Below, piece after piece: positions 1 to 6,413 of a DNA stretch of 64,000 bases. The notes beneath the pieces were generated by a model. The model was not told the DNA's origin and did no database searches. It was given only the letters and a program-made list of their open reading frames with translations. Source of the stretch: Hungatella hathewayi WAL-18680 (GTDB lineage: Bacteria > Bacillota > Clostridia > Lachnospirales > Lachnospiraceae); assembly GCF_000235505.1 (NCBI RefSeq), contig NZ_JH379028.1, positions 997,731-1,061,730 of the forward strand, read 5' to 3'. Numbering within the stretch: position 1 is the first letter of the stretch; each line of letters starts with the position of its first letter. The translations under genes were made by a program, and so were the position numbers.

Positions 1-83
1 GCGAAGGAAATATCCTTCAGAAATTTTTATTGATACCGCATAATAGATATTATGGGGTGTTTTTTATTTTATAGCTTTTCCAG

Positions 84-950
84 CTATCCCAGCACCAGCT
101 TCATCCGCGACATCTGCCGCCTGGGCTGTTCCTCCGTACTCATAGTATAAATCCGGGTAGTGCTGATATTCGAATGTCCCAGCAGATCCATCAACCGGAC
201 CACGTCTTTTTCAATACTGTAAAAAATTCTTGCAAACAAATGACGGAAATTATGAGGAAACACCTTCGCCGTATCTACCCCGGCTTCTCTTCCAAGCTGT
301 TTCATCCGTTTGCTGATGTTGCTTCTGTCCATCATTTTCCCGCTTCTGGTAATAAAAATGCTTCCTGACAGGATTCCCGCCCTTCGGCAGTATCTCTTCA
401 ACACCTTCACCAACTCCACTGGAAGCAGCGCAATCCTTGATTTCCCCTTATTATAGATATCCGCCCGGCCATTTTCCAGGGATTCCACGGTAATGAACCG
501 CAGCTCACTGATTCGAATCCCGGTACTTCCAATGGTCTGAAGCAGCATACTCATCCGGACATCCCCCTTCCGCTCCGCCGTATGTACCAGTCGCTCGTAG
601 TCCTTTTCCGTCAACTCTCTCCTTTTCTCGCTGAACTGGGCACGCTGGATTTTAAACAGCTTCACCTTACACTCATCACGTCCCAGATAATCAAAATAAC
701 TGTTAATCGCCGCCAGCATGGAGTTGACGCTGGTCGTTTTGTAGCGCTCACTGAGATACTGCTTATATTCCAAAACAATTGCCTTATCAAATGTTTCCTT
801 TCCGGCCGCCCTCACGTATCCCCAAAATTTCCTCACATCCCGCAGATACTTCTCCACCGTAGCCTGACTTCTCTCTTCCTCTCTCAAAAACTGCTCATAA
901 GGCTCCAACATTTCATCCGCTGCCGAATTCATATTTTTGCGCATATTCAT
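84..950 (-). CDS. Tyrosine recombinase / phage-type integrase
   Basis: This 288-residue protein has the two-part layout of XerC/XerD-like recombinases. An N-terminal SAM-like core-binding domain (about 15-95) is followed by a catalytic domain (about 112-280). All active-site residues are visible: Arg146 in GIRISEL, Lys170 in NKGKS, His233 and Arg236 in HNFRH, His259 in GHSN and the nucleophile Tyr268. The enzyme would cut and rejoin DNA through a phosphotyrosine intermediate. It could be a mobile-element integrase or a stand-alone invertase-type recombinase. No att site or partner element is visible, and the gene lies near the window edge. Two gene remnants sit directly upstream, which fits a site of past insertion and loss. 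The family call is firm; the biological role is open. Confidence 0.9.
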   Translation of the reverse strand: MNMRKNMNSAADEMLEPYEQFLREEERSQATVEKYLRDVRKFWGYVRAAGKETFDKAIVLEYKQYLSERYKTTSVNSMLAAINSYFDYLGRDECKVKLFKIQRAQFSEKRRELTEKDYERLVHTAERKGDVRMSMLLQTIGSTGIRISELRFITVESLENGRADIYNKGKSRIALLPVELVKVLKRYCRRAGILSGSIFITRSGKMMDRSNISKRMKQLGREAGVDTAKVFPHNFRHLFARIFYSIEKDVVRLMDLLGHSNISTTRIYTMSTEEQPRRQMSRMKLVLG

Positions 951-1054
951 AATAAGAATCCCCCTTTTCTCTTGTGTGATATGGTCTTATCTTAAATAAT
1001 TTGAAGACTTTTTGCAATGGTATTTTCTTCCATCATAACATTTCACAAAATAAA

Positions 1055-1092
1055 GGAGCCCAAAACCACATATGCATATGGCTCTGCGCTCC
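1055..1092 (-). terminator. Probable intrinsic terminator after the Rpn-like remnant
   Basis: Read on the minus strand, GGAGC and GCTCC arms enclose a palindromic CATATGCATATG core and are followed by TTTATTTTG. The outer stem is only five base pairs, so strength is uncertain. Confidence 0.45.
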
Positions 1093-1112
1093 CTCTGCCG
1101 TAAAACCTACGG

Positions 1113-1349
1113 CTAACTACTCTGCCCATCCAAAGTTTCTTTAATTTTCAATATCTTCTCCACTGGAATATCGGTATTTTCATGGATTTCTTCAACCGTC
1201 TTATTCTTACTCAACATCGTAGTCACGATTTTCACCATGCTCTTCTCCATCCCCTGCCTCATGCCACGCTTCATCCCGGTCTCCATCCCATCTTTAAAAA
1301 TCATCTGTCCCAGTAACGACATCTTCAACACCTCCTCCATAGGATTCAA
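1113..1349 (-). pseudogene. C-terminal remnant of an Rpn/PD-(D/E)XK-type nuclease
   Basis: A 78-residue frame opens with TTG directly after a stop codon. It has a Gly/Met-rich repeated stretch (DGMETGMKRGMRQGMEK) followed by a short helical tail ending in EKILKIKE. This resembles the C-terminal end of Rpn/YhgA-like recombination-promoting nuclease (transposase_31) proteins, which are normally near 300 residues. The nuclease domain itself is absent. A good ribosome binding site (GGAGGAGG) sits before an internal ATG at 1322, so a 69-residue product could still be made. I read it as a decayed tail, but a genuine small gene cannot be excluded. Confidence 0.5.
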
Positions 1350-1430
1350 AAACGTGTCTTTTGTCTACCTTTAGTATAAATTCTTTTTTCTCCACAGACA
1401 ATAGTTTTTCTACAATTAATCCTTTTATAA

Positions 1431-1712
1431 TTGTTTTTACGTAAGATAGATGTCATGGCCGTCGATTCGCACAATCAGCATTATCTGCTTGGAGAATGTA
1501 AATATAAAACATCCCCCTTTGATTTGGCCAATTACAAAAAATTAGAAGAAAAATGGCCTGGGACCCAGGCCCCAGGCTGCTATTTCTATCTCTTCTCTCA
1601 AAACGGTTTTACAAAACCGGTGTATGAACTGGAAAAACGCGGCAATGTTGCCTGCGTAACATTAGAGGAACTGGTGAATGATTTCCTTAAACAGCATCCA
1701 TCACATTCCTAA
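1431..1712 (+). pseudogene. Remnant of the DUF234 C-terminal domain of an AAA-type ATPase
   Basis: The 93-residue frame starts at a TTG with no convincing ribosome binding site. It reads LRKIDVMAVD, then YLLGECKYK, then an aromatic-rich core with YFYLFSQNGF. This order matches the end of the DUF234 nuclease-like domain found at the C-terminus of archaeal-type P-loop ATPases, which are about 450 residues long. The ATPase part is missing, so this is best read as a 5'-truncated remnant. Together with the Rpn-like tail and the recombinase it forms a small scar of mobile or defence-type genes next to queA. Confidence 0.55.
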
Positions 1713-1723
1713 CTGCATTGCAG

Positions 1724-2749
1724 TTAATGAATAAACATCGCATCCCCAAAACTAAAGAACCGGTACCGCTCCTTAATCGCCTCCTGGTAAGCATTCAGCA
1801 CATGCTCCCGGCCGGCCAGGGCGGAGACCAGCATCACAAGCGTGGATTCCGGCAGGTGAAAATTGGTGATCAACGCGTCCAGTATCTTAAACTGGTACCC
1901 CGGATAAATGAAAATCTCCGTCCAGCCGCTTCCTGCCTTCAATATCCCGTCGTCCCCAGTGGCCGACTCCAGAGTCCGGCAGCTTGTCGTCCCAACACAG
2001 ATGACACGCCCGCCGGCCTTTTTGGTCTCATTAATCTTCTTCGCTTCTTCCTCTTCCACAATATAAAACTCCGAATGCATATGGTGGTCCAGAATATCGT
2101 CCACCTTCACCGGCCGGAAGGTTCCAAGCCCCACATGAAGAGTCACATGGGCGATCGTCACGCCCATCTCCTCAATCTGCTGCAGCAGTTCCTTCGTAAA
2201 ATGCAGCCCCGCCGTAGGCGCCGCCGCGGAGCCATCATGCTTGGCATACACCGTCTGATACCGGTTCTTATCCTTCAGCTGGTGAGTGATATAAGGCGGC
2301 AGCGGCATCTGCCCCAGCTGGTCCAGAATTTCCTCGAAAATGCCTTCGTAGGAAAACTGAATCAACCGGTTTCCCTCCTCCACCACATCCACGACCGTCC
2401 CCTTCAAAAGACCGTCACCAAAGGAAATCACCGTCCCCGGCTTCGCCTTCTTCCCCGGTTTCACCAGCGTTTCCCAGATATCATGCTCCTTTCTCTTGAG
2501 CAGCAATACCTCGATCTTCGCTTCCGTATCCTCCTTCACACCAAACAGCCGGGCCGGAATCACCTTCGTGTCATTGATGACAAGGCAGTCCCCTTTCTTC
2601 AAATAGGAGGTAATATCCCGAAACCCTTTATGCTCGATCTCCCCCGTATTCTTGTCCAGCACAAGCAGCCTGGACGCCGACCGGTCCTCCAGCGGGTCCT
2701 GCGCAATCAGTTCCTCCGGCAAATCAAAATTAAAATCCGAAACGTTCAT
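1724..2749 (-). CDS. queA: S-adenosylmethionine:tRNA ribosyltransferase-isomerase QueA
   Basis: QueA transfers and isomerises the ribosyl part of SAM onto preQ1-modified tRNA to make epoxyqueuosine, the penultimate step of queuosine synthesis. The 341-residue protein has the usual family length and opening ([13 protein letters not shown], then SRLLVL). It also carries the conserved PTAGLHFT and [11 protein letters not shown] stretches and the closing TNFHLPES and [19 protein letters not shown] blocks. An AAGGAG site precedes the ATG. It lies downstream of, and on the same strand as, the membrane-anchored protein at 2837-3736, with an 87-bp gap. No other queuosine genes are present in the window. 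The call is secure. Confidence 0.97.
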   Translation of the reverse strand: MNVSDFNFDLPEELIAQDPLEDRSASRLLVLDKNTGEIEHKGFRDITSYLKKGDCLVINDTKVIPARLFGVKEDTEAKIEVLLLKRKEHDIWETLVKPGKKAKPGTVISFGDGLLKGTVVDVVEEGNRLIQFSYEGIFEEILDQLGQMPLPPYITHQLKDKNRYQTVYAKHDGSAAAPTAGLHFTKELLQQIEEMGVTIAHVTLHVGLGTFRPVKVDDILDHHMHSEFYIVEEEEAKKINETKKAGGRVICVGTTSCRTLESATGDDGILKAGSGWTEIFIYPGYQFKILDALITNFHLPESTLVMLVSALAGREHVLNAYQEAIKERYRFFSFGDAMFIH

Positions 2750-2836
2750 GATGTCTCCTTCTCTTAACGAATTCCGTCTTATCCTTACTGAGATAATCCA
2801 CTAAACTACACAATTGAGATATCTCACTGCACTTTT

Positions 2837-3736
2837 CTACTGCGCGCCGCTCTCCGTCTCAGGCACCGCCGTCTCCCCGGCCCCATCACTGCCAGCCGGC
2901 TCCGTCTCATCCACAGACCCCTCCGGCGTGTCAACGCAGGTCGTTCCCGTCTCGTCTACCAGCTCCTCCGGCACGGCTCCGCCCATGGGCTCCTTCCCCA
3001 TCACCTGGTAAATCTCGCGCAGAACCTCGTCCATCTCCAGCGCATTCTTCGCCTGGGCCTCCACCTGGGCCGACAGAGTCTTCACACTGTCCAGCAGACT
3101 GACTTTGGCGATAAACTCCGCCTCACTGTCCGTCACGTCCTGGGTCATGTAAAATTTCCCATCCCCGTCCCGCTTCACGTAACTCCAGGTCAGACTCGGC
3201 ATCAACATCGCCGCGTCCTTGTACTGTATCTCAAAATAGGGATATATCACATAGGATGCCGGTTCCAGTCCGTCCACAAAATAGCAGGTGATATTCTCAT
3301 ATCCCTCCACCATCTGGCTGACCTTATCCATTCTGGCCCGCTCCTCTTCCAGCTCCGGCTCGCTGACATCCGTCCTGCCAAACACCGCCATCAGTCTCAC
3401 CGGGTCCACATCCGTCTTGGCCTGGCAGTACTCCTGCACCAGGGCCGTCAGCTCCGGAATCTCGTCCTGCTTCAACTGGTACTGAGACAAATCAAGCTCG
3501 TCCCCTGTCTCATCCCCGGAAACGCTCCCGCCCGTCTCATCACCGCCGGCCGCCGTACTCTCCGTACCGGCAGTCGCCTTGTCACCGTCTTTATCTTTCT
3601 CCTTATTCCCACTGCCGACCACCACAATCACCAGTACCAACACCAGCACCACCAGCGGTATGCCAAGAAAATAAGTATACTTCCTAATTTTATCCTTCGT
3701 TAACGACACAGCCTTCTTTCTGCTCCGTCTCTCCAT
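2837..3736 (-). CDS. Membrane-anchored protein of unknown function
   Basis: The 299-residue protein has a basic N-terminus (MERRSRKK), one strongly hydrophobic segment at about 26-43 and then a long charged, low-complexity linker rich in Asp, Glu, Gly and Thr. The extracellular part (about 85-240) is compact and may be an NTF2-like or similar alpha+beta fold: it contains MAVFGRTDVSEPE and a block around YENITCYFVDGLEPASYV. The C-terminal 60 residues are again low in complexity (Thr, Glu, Gly, Pro). The topology suggests a single-pass protein with its domain outside the membrane. Similar proteins appear to be common in Lachnospiraceae, but I cannot name a family. It sits 5' of queA on the same strand. 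Confidence 0.8.
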   Translation of the reverse strand: MERRSRKKAVSLTKDKIRKYTYFLGIPLVVLVLVLVIVVVGSGNKEKDKDGDKATAGTESTAAGGDETGGSVSGDETGDELDLSQYQLKQDEIPELTALVQEYCQAKTDVDPVRLMAVFGRTDVSEPELEEERARMDKVSQMVEGYENITCYFVDGLEPASYVIYPYFEIQYKDAAMLMPSLTWSYVKRDGDGKFYMTQDVTDSEAEFIAKVSLLDSVKTLSAQVEAQAKNALEMDEVLREIYQVMGKEPMGGAVPEELVDETGTTCVDTPEGSVDETEPAGSDGAGETAVPETESGAQ

Positions 3737-3830
3737 GTATGTTTCCCCTCCAGGCTCATCAGTCTGGCTCTATTCTAACAAAATCCCCTCCAAAAAGCAA
3801 CCGCCCTCATAAGTATTTGCGAAAAACCAC

Positions 3831-3859
3831 TTGCACATTTCCCAACAATATAGTATTAT
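3831..3859 (+). promoter_or_regulatory. Sigma-A promoter of tRNA-Arg
   Basis: TTGCAC at 3831-3836 and TATTAT at 3854-3859 are separated by exactly 17 nt. The predicted start point lies a few bases before the mature tRNA 5' end. Confidence 0.7.
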
Positions 3860-3868
3860 AATAGGGAT

Positions 3869-3940
3869 GCGCCTGTAGCTCAGTGGATAGAGCAGTGGCC
3901 TCCGGAGCTGCGTGCGTAGGTTCGATTCCTATCAGGCGCA
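3869..3940 (+). tRNA. tRNA-Arg (anticodon CCG)
   Basis: A complete cloverleaf can be folded. The acceptor arms are GCGCCTG (3869-3875) and CAGGCGC (3933-3939), with discriminator A at 3940. The D stem is GCTC/GAGC, and the anticodon stem GTGGC/GCTGC holds loop CTCCGGA. The T arm is GTAGG-TTCGATT-CCTAT. The anticodon CCG reads the arginine codon CGG. CCA is not encoded. A promoter lies just upstream and a long perfect hairpin just downstream, so it is a single-gene transcription unit. Confidence 0.93.
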
Positions 3941-3947
3941 TTTGATA

Positions 3948-4003
3948 AAAAGGCCTGAATTTAAGCTAGATGGTTATGAAACCCGCTTAAATTCAGGCCT
4001 TTT
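3948..4003 (+). terminator. Strong terminator after tRNA-Arg
   Basis: A perfect 19-bp inverted repeat (arms 3948-3966 and 3985-4003) encloses an 18-nt loop. The right arm ends in TTTT. The arms begin AAAAGGCCTG, giving a bidirectional terminator shape. Confidence 0.85.
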
Positions 4004-4046
4004 GTATATACGGAAGTGACAATACGAAAGAATGAGGAAGTGAGGA

Positions 4047-4805
4047 ATGAGCAAGCCCAAAAGTAACTCAGAATTAATGAAACACAAAGAACAAGCAATC
4101 CAAAAAGTTGATGCTTACATCGAATCGCTTATATCATCTGAAGATATGAAACTCAAAGGGAAATCAGATAAACTCTGTTACTGGCTGGAAGATTGGACTA
4201 CTTTTCTCTCTTTTGAAAGTCAATTTTCTCCTATGAGCCTAAGAAGGTACAAACGTGGAGAAATTATTAAGGTACATTTGGGTTTTAATGTTGGAAGCGA
4301 AGAAGGGGGCTTGCACTACGCCGTAGTGTTAGATAAAAATAATGCTAAATCCTCCCCGGTTGTATCTATTATTCCGCTTTCGTCTGTAAAGCCACACACA
4401 GATATTTCAAAATTAAAAGGTGGCAGTATCTTTTTAGGAAATGAACTTTTTACGAATTTAAATGCGAAGGTATCAGCAACTAATAAGCATCTTACTGGTG
4501 AGATCAAATTGCTCACTCAAGTTGTTGAGCAGATGAGTGATGATACCTTTGATGAAAAACGAACAGAGATTATAAAAAAGATTATGGTCTGTAAAGATGA
4601 ATTATCTTTCCTGGCCAGAATGCAGGCAGAAGTTTTAAAAATGAAGCAAGGCAGTATTGCTTTAATAAATCAAATTACTACCGTCAGTAAAATCCGTATA
4701 TATGACCCCAAAACAGACCACGACATTTTAAGTGGAATCAAGCTATCAAACGAAAAACTAGACATGATTGATGATGAAATAAGAAAAAAATTTACGAACT
4801 TGTAG
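4047..4805 (+). CDS. PemK/MazF-like protein with an inserted helical region
   Basis: The 252-residue protein contains a MazF-type fold split in two. The first part, at about 69-113, reads RGEIIKVHLGFNVGSEEGG and then VVSIIPLSS. The second, at about 202-218, reads GSIALINQITTVSKIRI. In classical MazF/PemK mRNA interferases (about 110 residues) these parts are nearly contiguous; here about 65 predicted helical residues (136-200) lie between them, plus an N-terminal extension of 65. A ribosome binding site (AGGAAGTGAGG) precedes the ATG. No protein antitoxin frame lies next to it. The gene is clearly more AT-rich than its neighbours, which suggests transfer beside tRNA-Arg. RNase activity is inferred from the family only. 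Confidence 0.75.
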   Translation: MSKPKSNSELMKHKEQAIQKVDAYIESLISSEDMKLKGKSDKLCYWLEDWTTFLSFESQFSPMSLRRYKRGEIIKVHLGFNVGSEEGGLHYAVVLDKNNAKSSPVVSIIPLSSVKPHTDISKLKGGSIFLGNELFTNLNAKVSATNKHLTGEIKLLTQVVEQMSDDTFDEKRTEIIKKIMVCKDELSFLARMQAEVLKMKQGSIALINQITTVSKIRIYDPKTDHDILSGIKLSNEKLDMIDDEIRKKFTNL

Positions 4806-4815
4806 TCATTTTTTC

Positions 4816-4844
4816 TTGACAATCGAATATAATAAAGATACAAT
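4816..4844 (+). promoter_or_regulatory. Near-consensus sigma-A promoter for a small RNA
   Basis: A perfect TTGACA at 4816-4821 is followed by a 17-nt spacer and TACAAT at 4839-4844, directly after the PemK-like gene. The next protein gene starts about 270 nt downstream and two terminators come first. Confidence 0.8.
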
Positions 4845-4850
4845 GAATAT

Positions 4851-4945
4851 GAAAACAAAGCCGTTTACCGGCCGTATAAAAGACAATGTTTCCAGTAACC
4901 TGGAAGCCGTATTCATTGAGGCCCTGCAGAAATGCAGGGCCTTTT
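4851..4945 (+). ncRNA. Candidate small RNA of about 95 nt
   Basis: The interval from the predicted start point near 4851 to the T-run at 4945 folds well. It holds a short GCCG/CGGC hairpin, a TTCCAG-TAAC-CTGGAA hairpin nested within AATG/CATT, and a 9-bp GC-rich terminator stem capped by a GAAA tetraloop. Any reading frame across it would begin inside or at the promoter, lack a ribosome binding site and run through the terminator, so it is more likely non-coding. I do not recognise a known RNA family. It could be an independent sRNA, an RNA antitoxin for the PemK-like gene, or a leader that attenuates the downstream RelA/SpoT gene. Confidence 0.5.
4920..4945 (+). terminator. Intrinsic terminator of the candidate small RNA
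   Basis: GGCCCTGCA (4920-4928), a GAAA loop and TGCAGGGCC (4933-4941) form a perfect 9-bp stem followed by TTTT. Confidence 0.85.
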
Positions 4946-5002
4946 ACGTGTCCAGCCTTTCAAAAATAGAGGCCGCCCCCCAGTATGTAAAAGCCAGCCC
5001 CC

Positions 5003-5041
5003 CCCTGGAAGAACTCAAAGAAAAGTTCCTCCAGGGTTTTT
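5003..5041 (+). terminator. Second terminator before the RelA/SpoT gene
   Basis: Arms 5003-5015 and 5024-5036 pair over 13 positions with one mismatch and are followed by TTTTT. It backs up the first terminator or acts as an attenuator. Confidence 0.75.
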
Positions 5042-5046
5042 GTGTG

Positions 5047-5076
5047 TAGACTTATACCCCAGTTTTGATATATAAT
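5047..5076 (+). promoter_or_regulatory. Possible promoter of the RelA/SpoT-domain gene
   Basis: A perfect TATAAT at 5071-5076 lies 18 nt after TAGACT (5047-5052), a 4-of-6 match to the -35 consensus. It falls after both upstream terminators, so the gene can be expressed on its own. Confidence 0.5.
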
Positions 5077-5110
5077 AGAACTTAATACAAAAGTCAAACG
5101 AGGAAAGCAT

Positions 5111-6343
5111 ATGGACTTAACAAATCAGTTTATAGAAAACTATAAAAAGAGACGTCCCTTCTACGAGACAGCTGGTACCATTGCGGCAAGGCAGCTGGAG
5201 TCTGCGCTGCAGGCGGCCGGTATCCGTGCCATGGTTACCTCCCGTGCCAAGAGTCCGGGGCGTTTGAAGAGCAAGGTGCTGCGACGCAATTCTACCCGTG
5301 CCGTGCCCTATAAAAACATGAGGGAAATCTACGAGGATATCGCCGATTTGGCCGGTGTCAGAGTCTCCCTCTATTTCCCAGGTGACCGCGACAAGGCCAA
5401 CAGCCTGATTGCCGACTTGTTCACCATCCTGGAGACCAAGCAGTTCCCGGAGCAGTCCCGTCCGCCCAGCTACAACAAGCGGTTTTCCGGCTACTGGGCC
5501 AACCATTACCGGGCACAGTTGAAGGCGGAATCCCTGGACGGCACCCAGAAGCGTTACACTGACGCCCGCATCGAGATTCAGGTGGCGTCTGTTCTCATGC
5601 ACGCCTGGTCCGAGGTGGAGCACGACCTGGTTTACAAACCGCTGCAGGGCACCTTATCCGATGAGGAGCTCGCCATTGTGGATGAGTTAAACGGCCTGGT
5701 TCTGGCCGGCGAGATAGCCCTGGAGCGGCTTCAGAGCGCCGGCAACGAGCGGATGAAGAACAAGAGCACCACCTTCGCCAGCCAGTACGACCTAGCGTCC
5801 TATCTCTACAACTATTTGAGCAACAACTTCCGGCGGGAGGATGTGGAACTTCGCATGGGCAACGTGGAACTGCTGTTCAAGCTCATCAGCCGTCTGAAGA
5901 TGAACACCGTAAAGGAAATCGAGCCCGTCCTCAAATCGGTCAAATTTGAGAAGGACAGCCGCAACATTTCCCAGCAGATTATTGACCAGATTATCACGGG
6001 AAGCGAGAAGCGTTACCAGATTTATCAGGAACTGCGCATCGACAGCAATCTGGAAAATGAAGCCTGCAGCCAGGCGATTAACAACTTCTTCAGCCAGTGG
6101 GTGCCCTTAGAGCGCTACCTCAATTCCCTGGCCTTCAAGAATTCGCCCAAAACCCGCGGTGCCTTCAATATCAACACCTTAAAGCGGATGAATGTTCTCG
6201 ACAAAGACTGCTTGAACAAAATCATTTCCCTTCGGAAGACGCGGAACGTTCTGATACATAACATCGAACTCCCCGAAGCGGATATCATCAGCAAGCAGGC
6301 CGCCGAGGCCAGGGATTTGCTCATAAAACTAAATACCCACTAG
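5111..6343 (+). CDS. RelA/SpoT synthetase-domain protein with a C-terminal extension
   Basis: The N-terminal half carries the (p)ppGpp-synthetase-type nucleotidyltransferase fold: RAKSPGRLKSKVLRR at about 45-59, the metal-binding Asp79 in DLAGVRV, GYWANH at 127-132 matching the GYxSxH block, and EIQV (Glu155) with EVEHDLVYK at 168-176. All expected catalytic positions are kept. The 410-residue length is about twice that of RelQ/RelP enzymes, and there is no HD hydrolase or TGS domain. The last 40 residues contain RNVLIH (378-383), which fits the Rx4-6H signature of HEPN domains. It may make alarmones, or, like toxic small alarmone synthetases, modify other substrates such as tRNA. It lies next to a PemK-like gene and a candidate sRNA. 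Confidence 0.85.
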   Translation: MDLTNQFIENYKKRRPFYETAGTIAARQLESALQAAGIRAMVTSRAKSPGRLKSKVLRRNSTRAVPYKNMREIYEDIADLAGVRVSLYFPGDRDKANSLIADLFTILETKQFPEQSRPPSYNKRFSGYWANHYRAQLKAESLDGTQKRYTDARIEIQVASVLMHAWSEVEHDLVYKPLQGTLSDEELAIVDELNGLVLAGEIALERLQSAGNERMKNKSTTFASQYDLASYLYNYLSNNFRREDVELRMGNVELLFKLISRLKMNTVKEIEPVLKSVKFEKDSRNISQQIIDQIITGSEKRYQIYQELRIDSNLENEACSQAINNFFSQWVPLERYLNSLAFKNSPKTRGAFNINTLKRMNVLDKDCLNKIISLRKTRNVLIHNIELPEADIISKQAAEARDLLIKLNTH

Positions 6344-6358
6344 AATCGTCTCAAAAAA

Positions 6359-6408
6359 GGGAGACCGCCCCGCTCTGCCACCAAATCCGCAAAGCGACGC
6401 GGTCTCCC
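6359..6408. terminator. Bidirectional terminator between convergent genes
   Basis: GGGAGACCGC (6359-6368) and GCGGTCTCCC (6399-6408) form a perfect 10-bp stem. An A-rich run flanks the left side, so the T-tail is best for minus-strand transcripts. Confidence 0.75.
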
Positions 6409-6413
6409 ACTTT

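Noticed and set aside
3869-4003. tRNA-Arg as the attachment site of an integrated element
   Set aside because: No repeat of the tRNA 3' end was seen downstream, and there is no integrase next to it. The recombinase at 84-950 lies on the other side of queA.
4816-5049. A 77-codon reading frame after the PemK-like gene
   Set aside because: It would start at the TTG of the -35 element, has no ribosome binding site and runs through two terminator hairpins. The interval is better explained as a promoter plus a small RNA.
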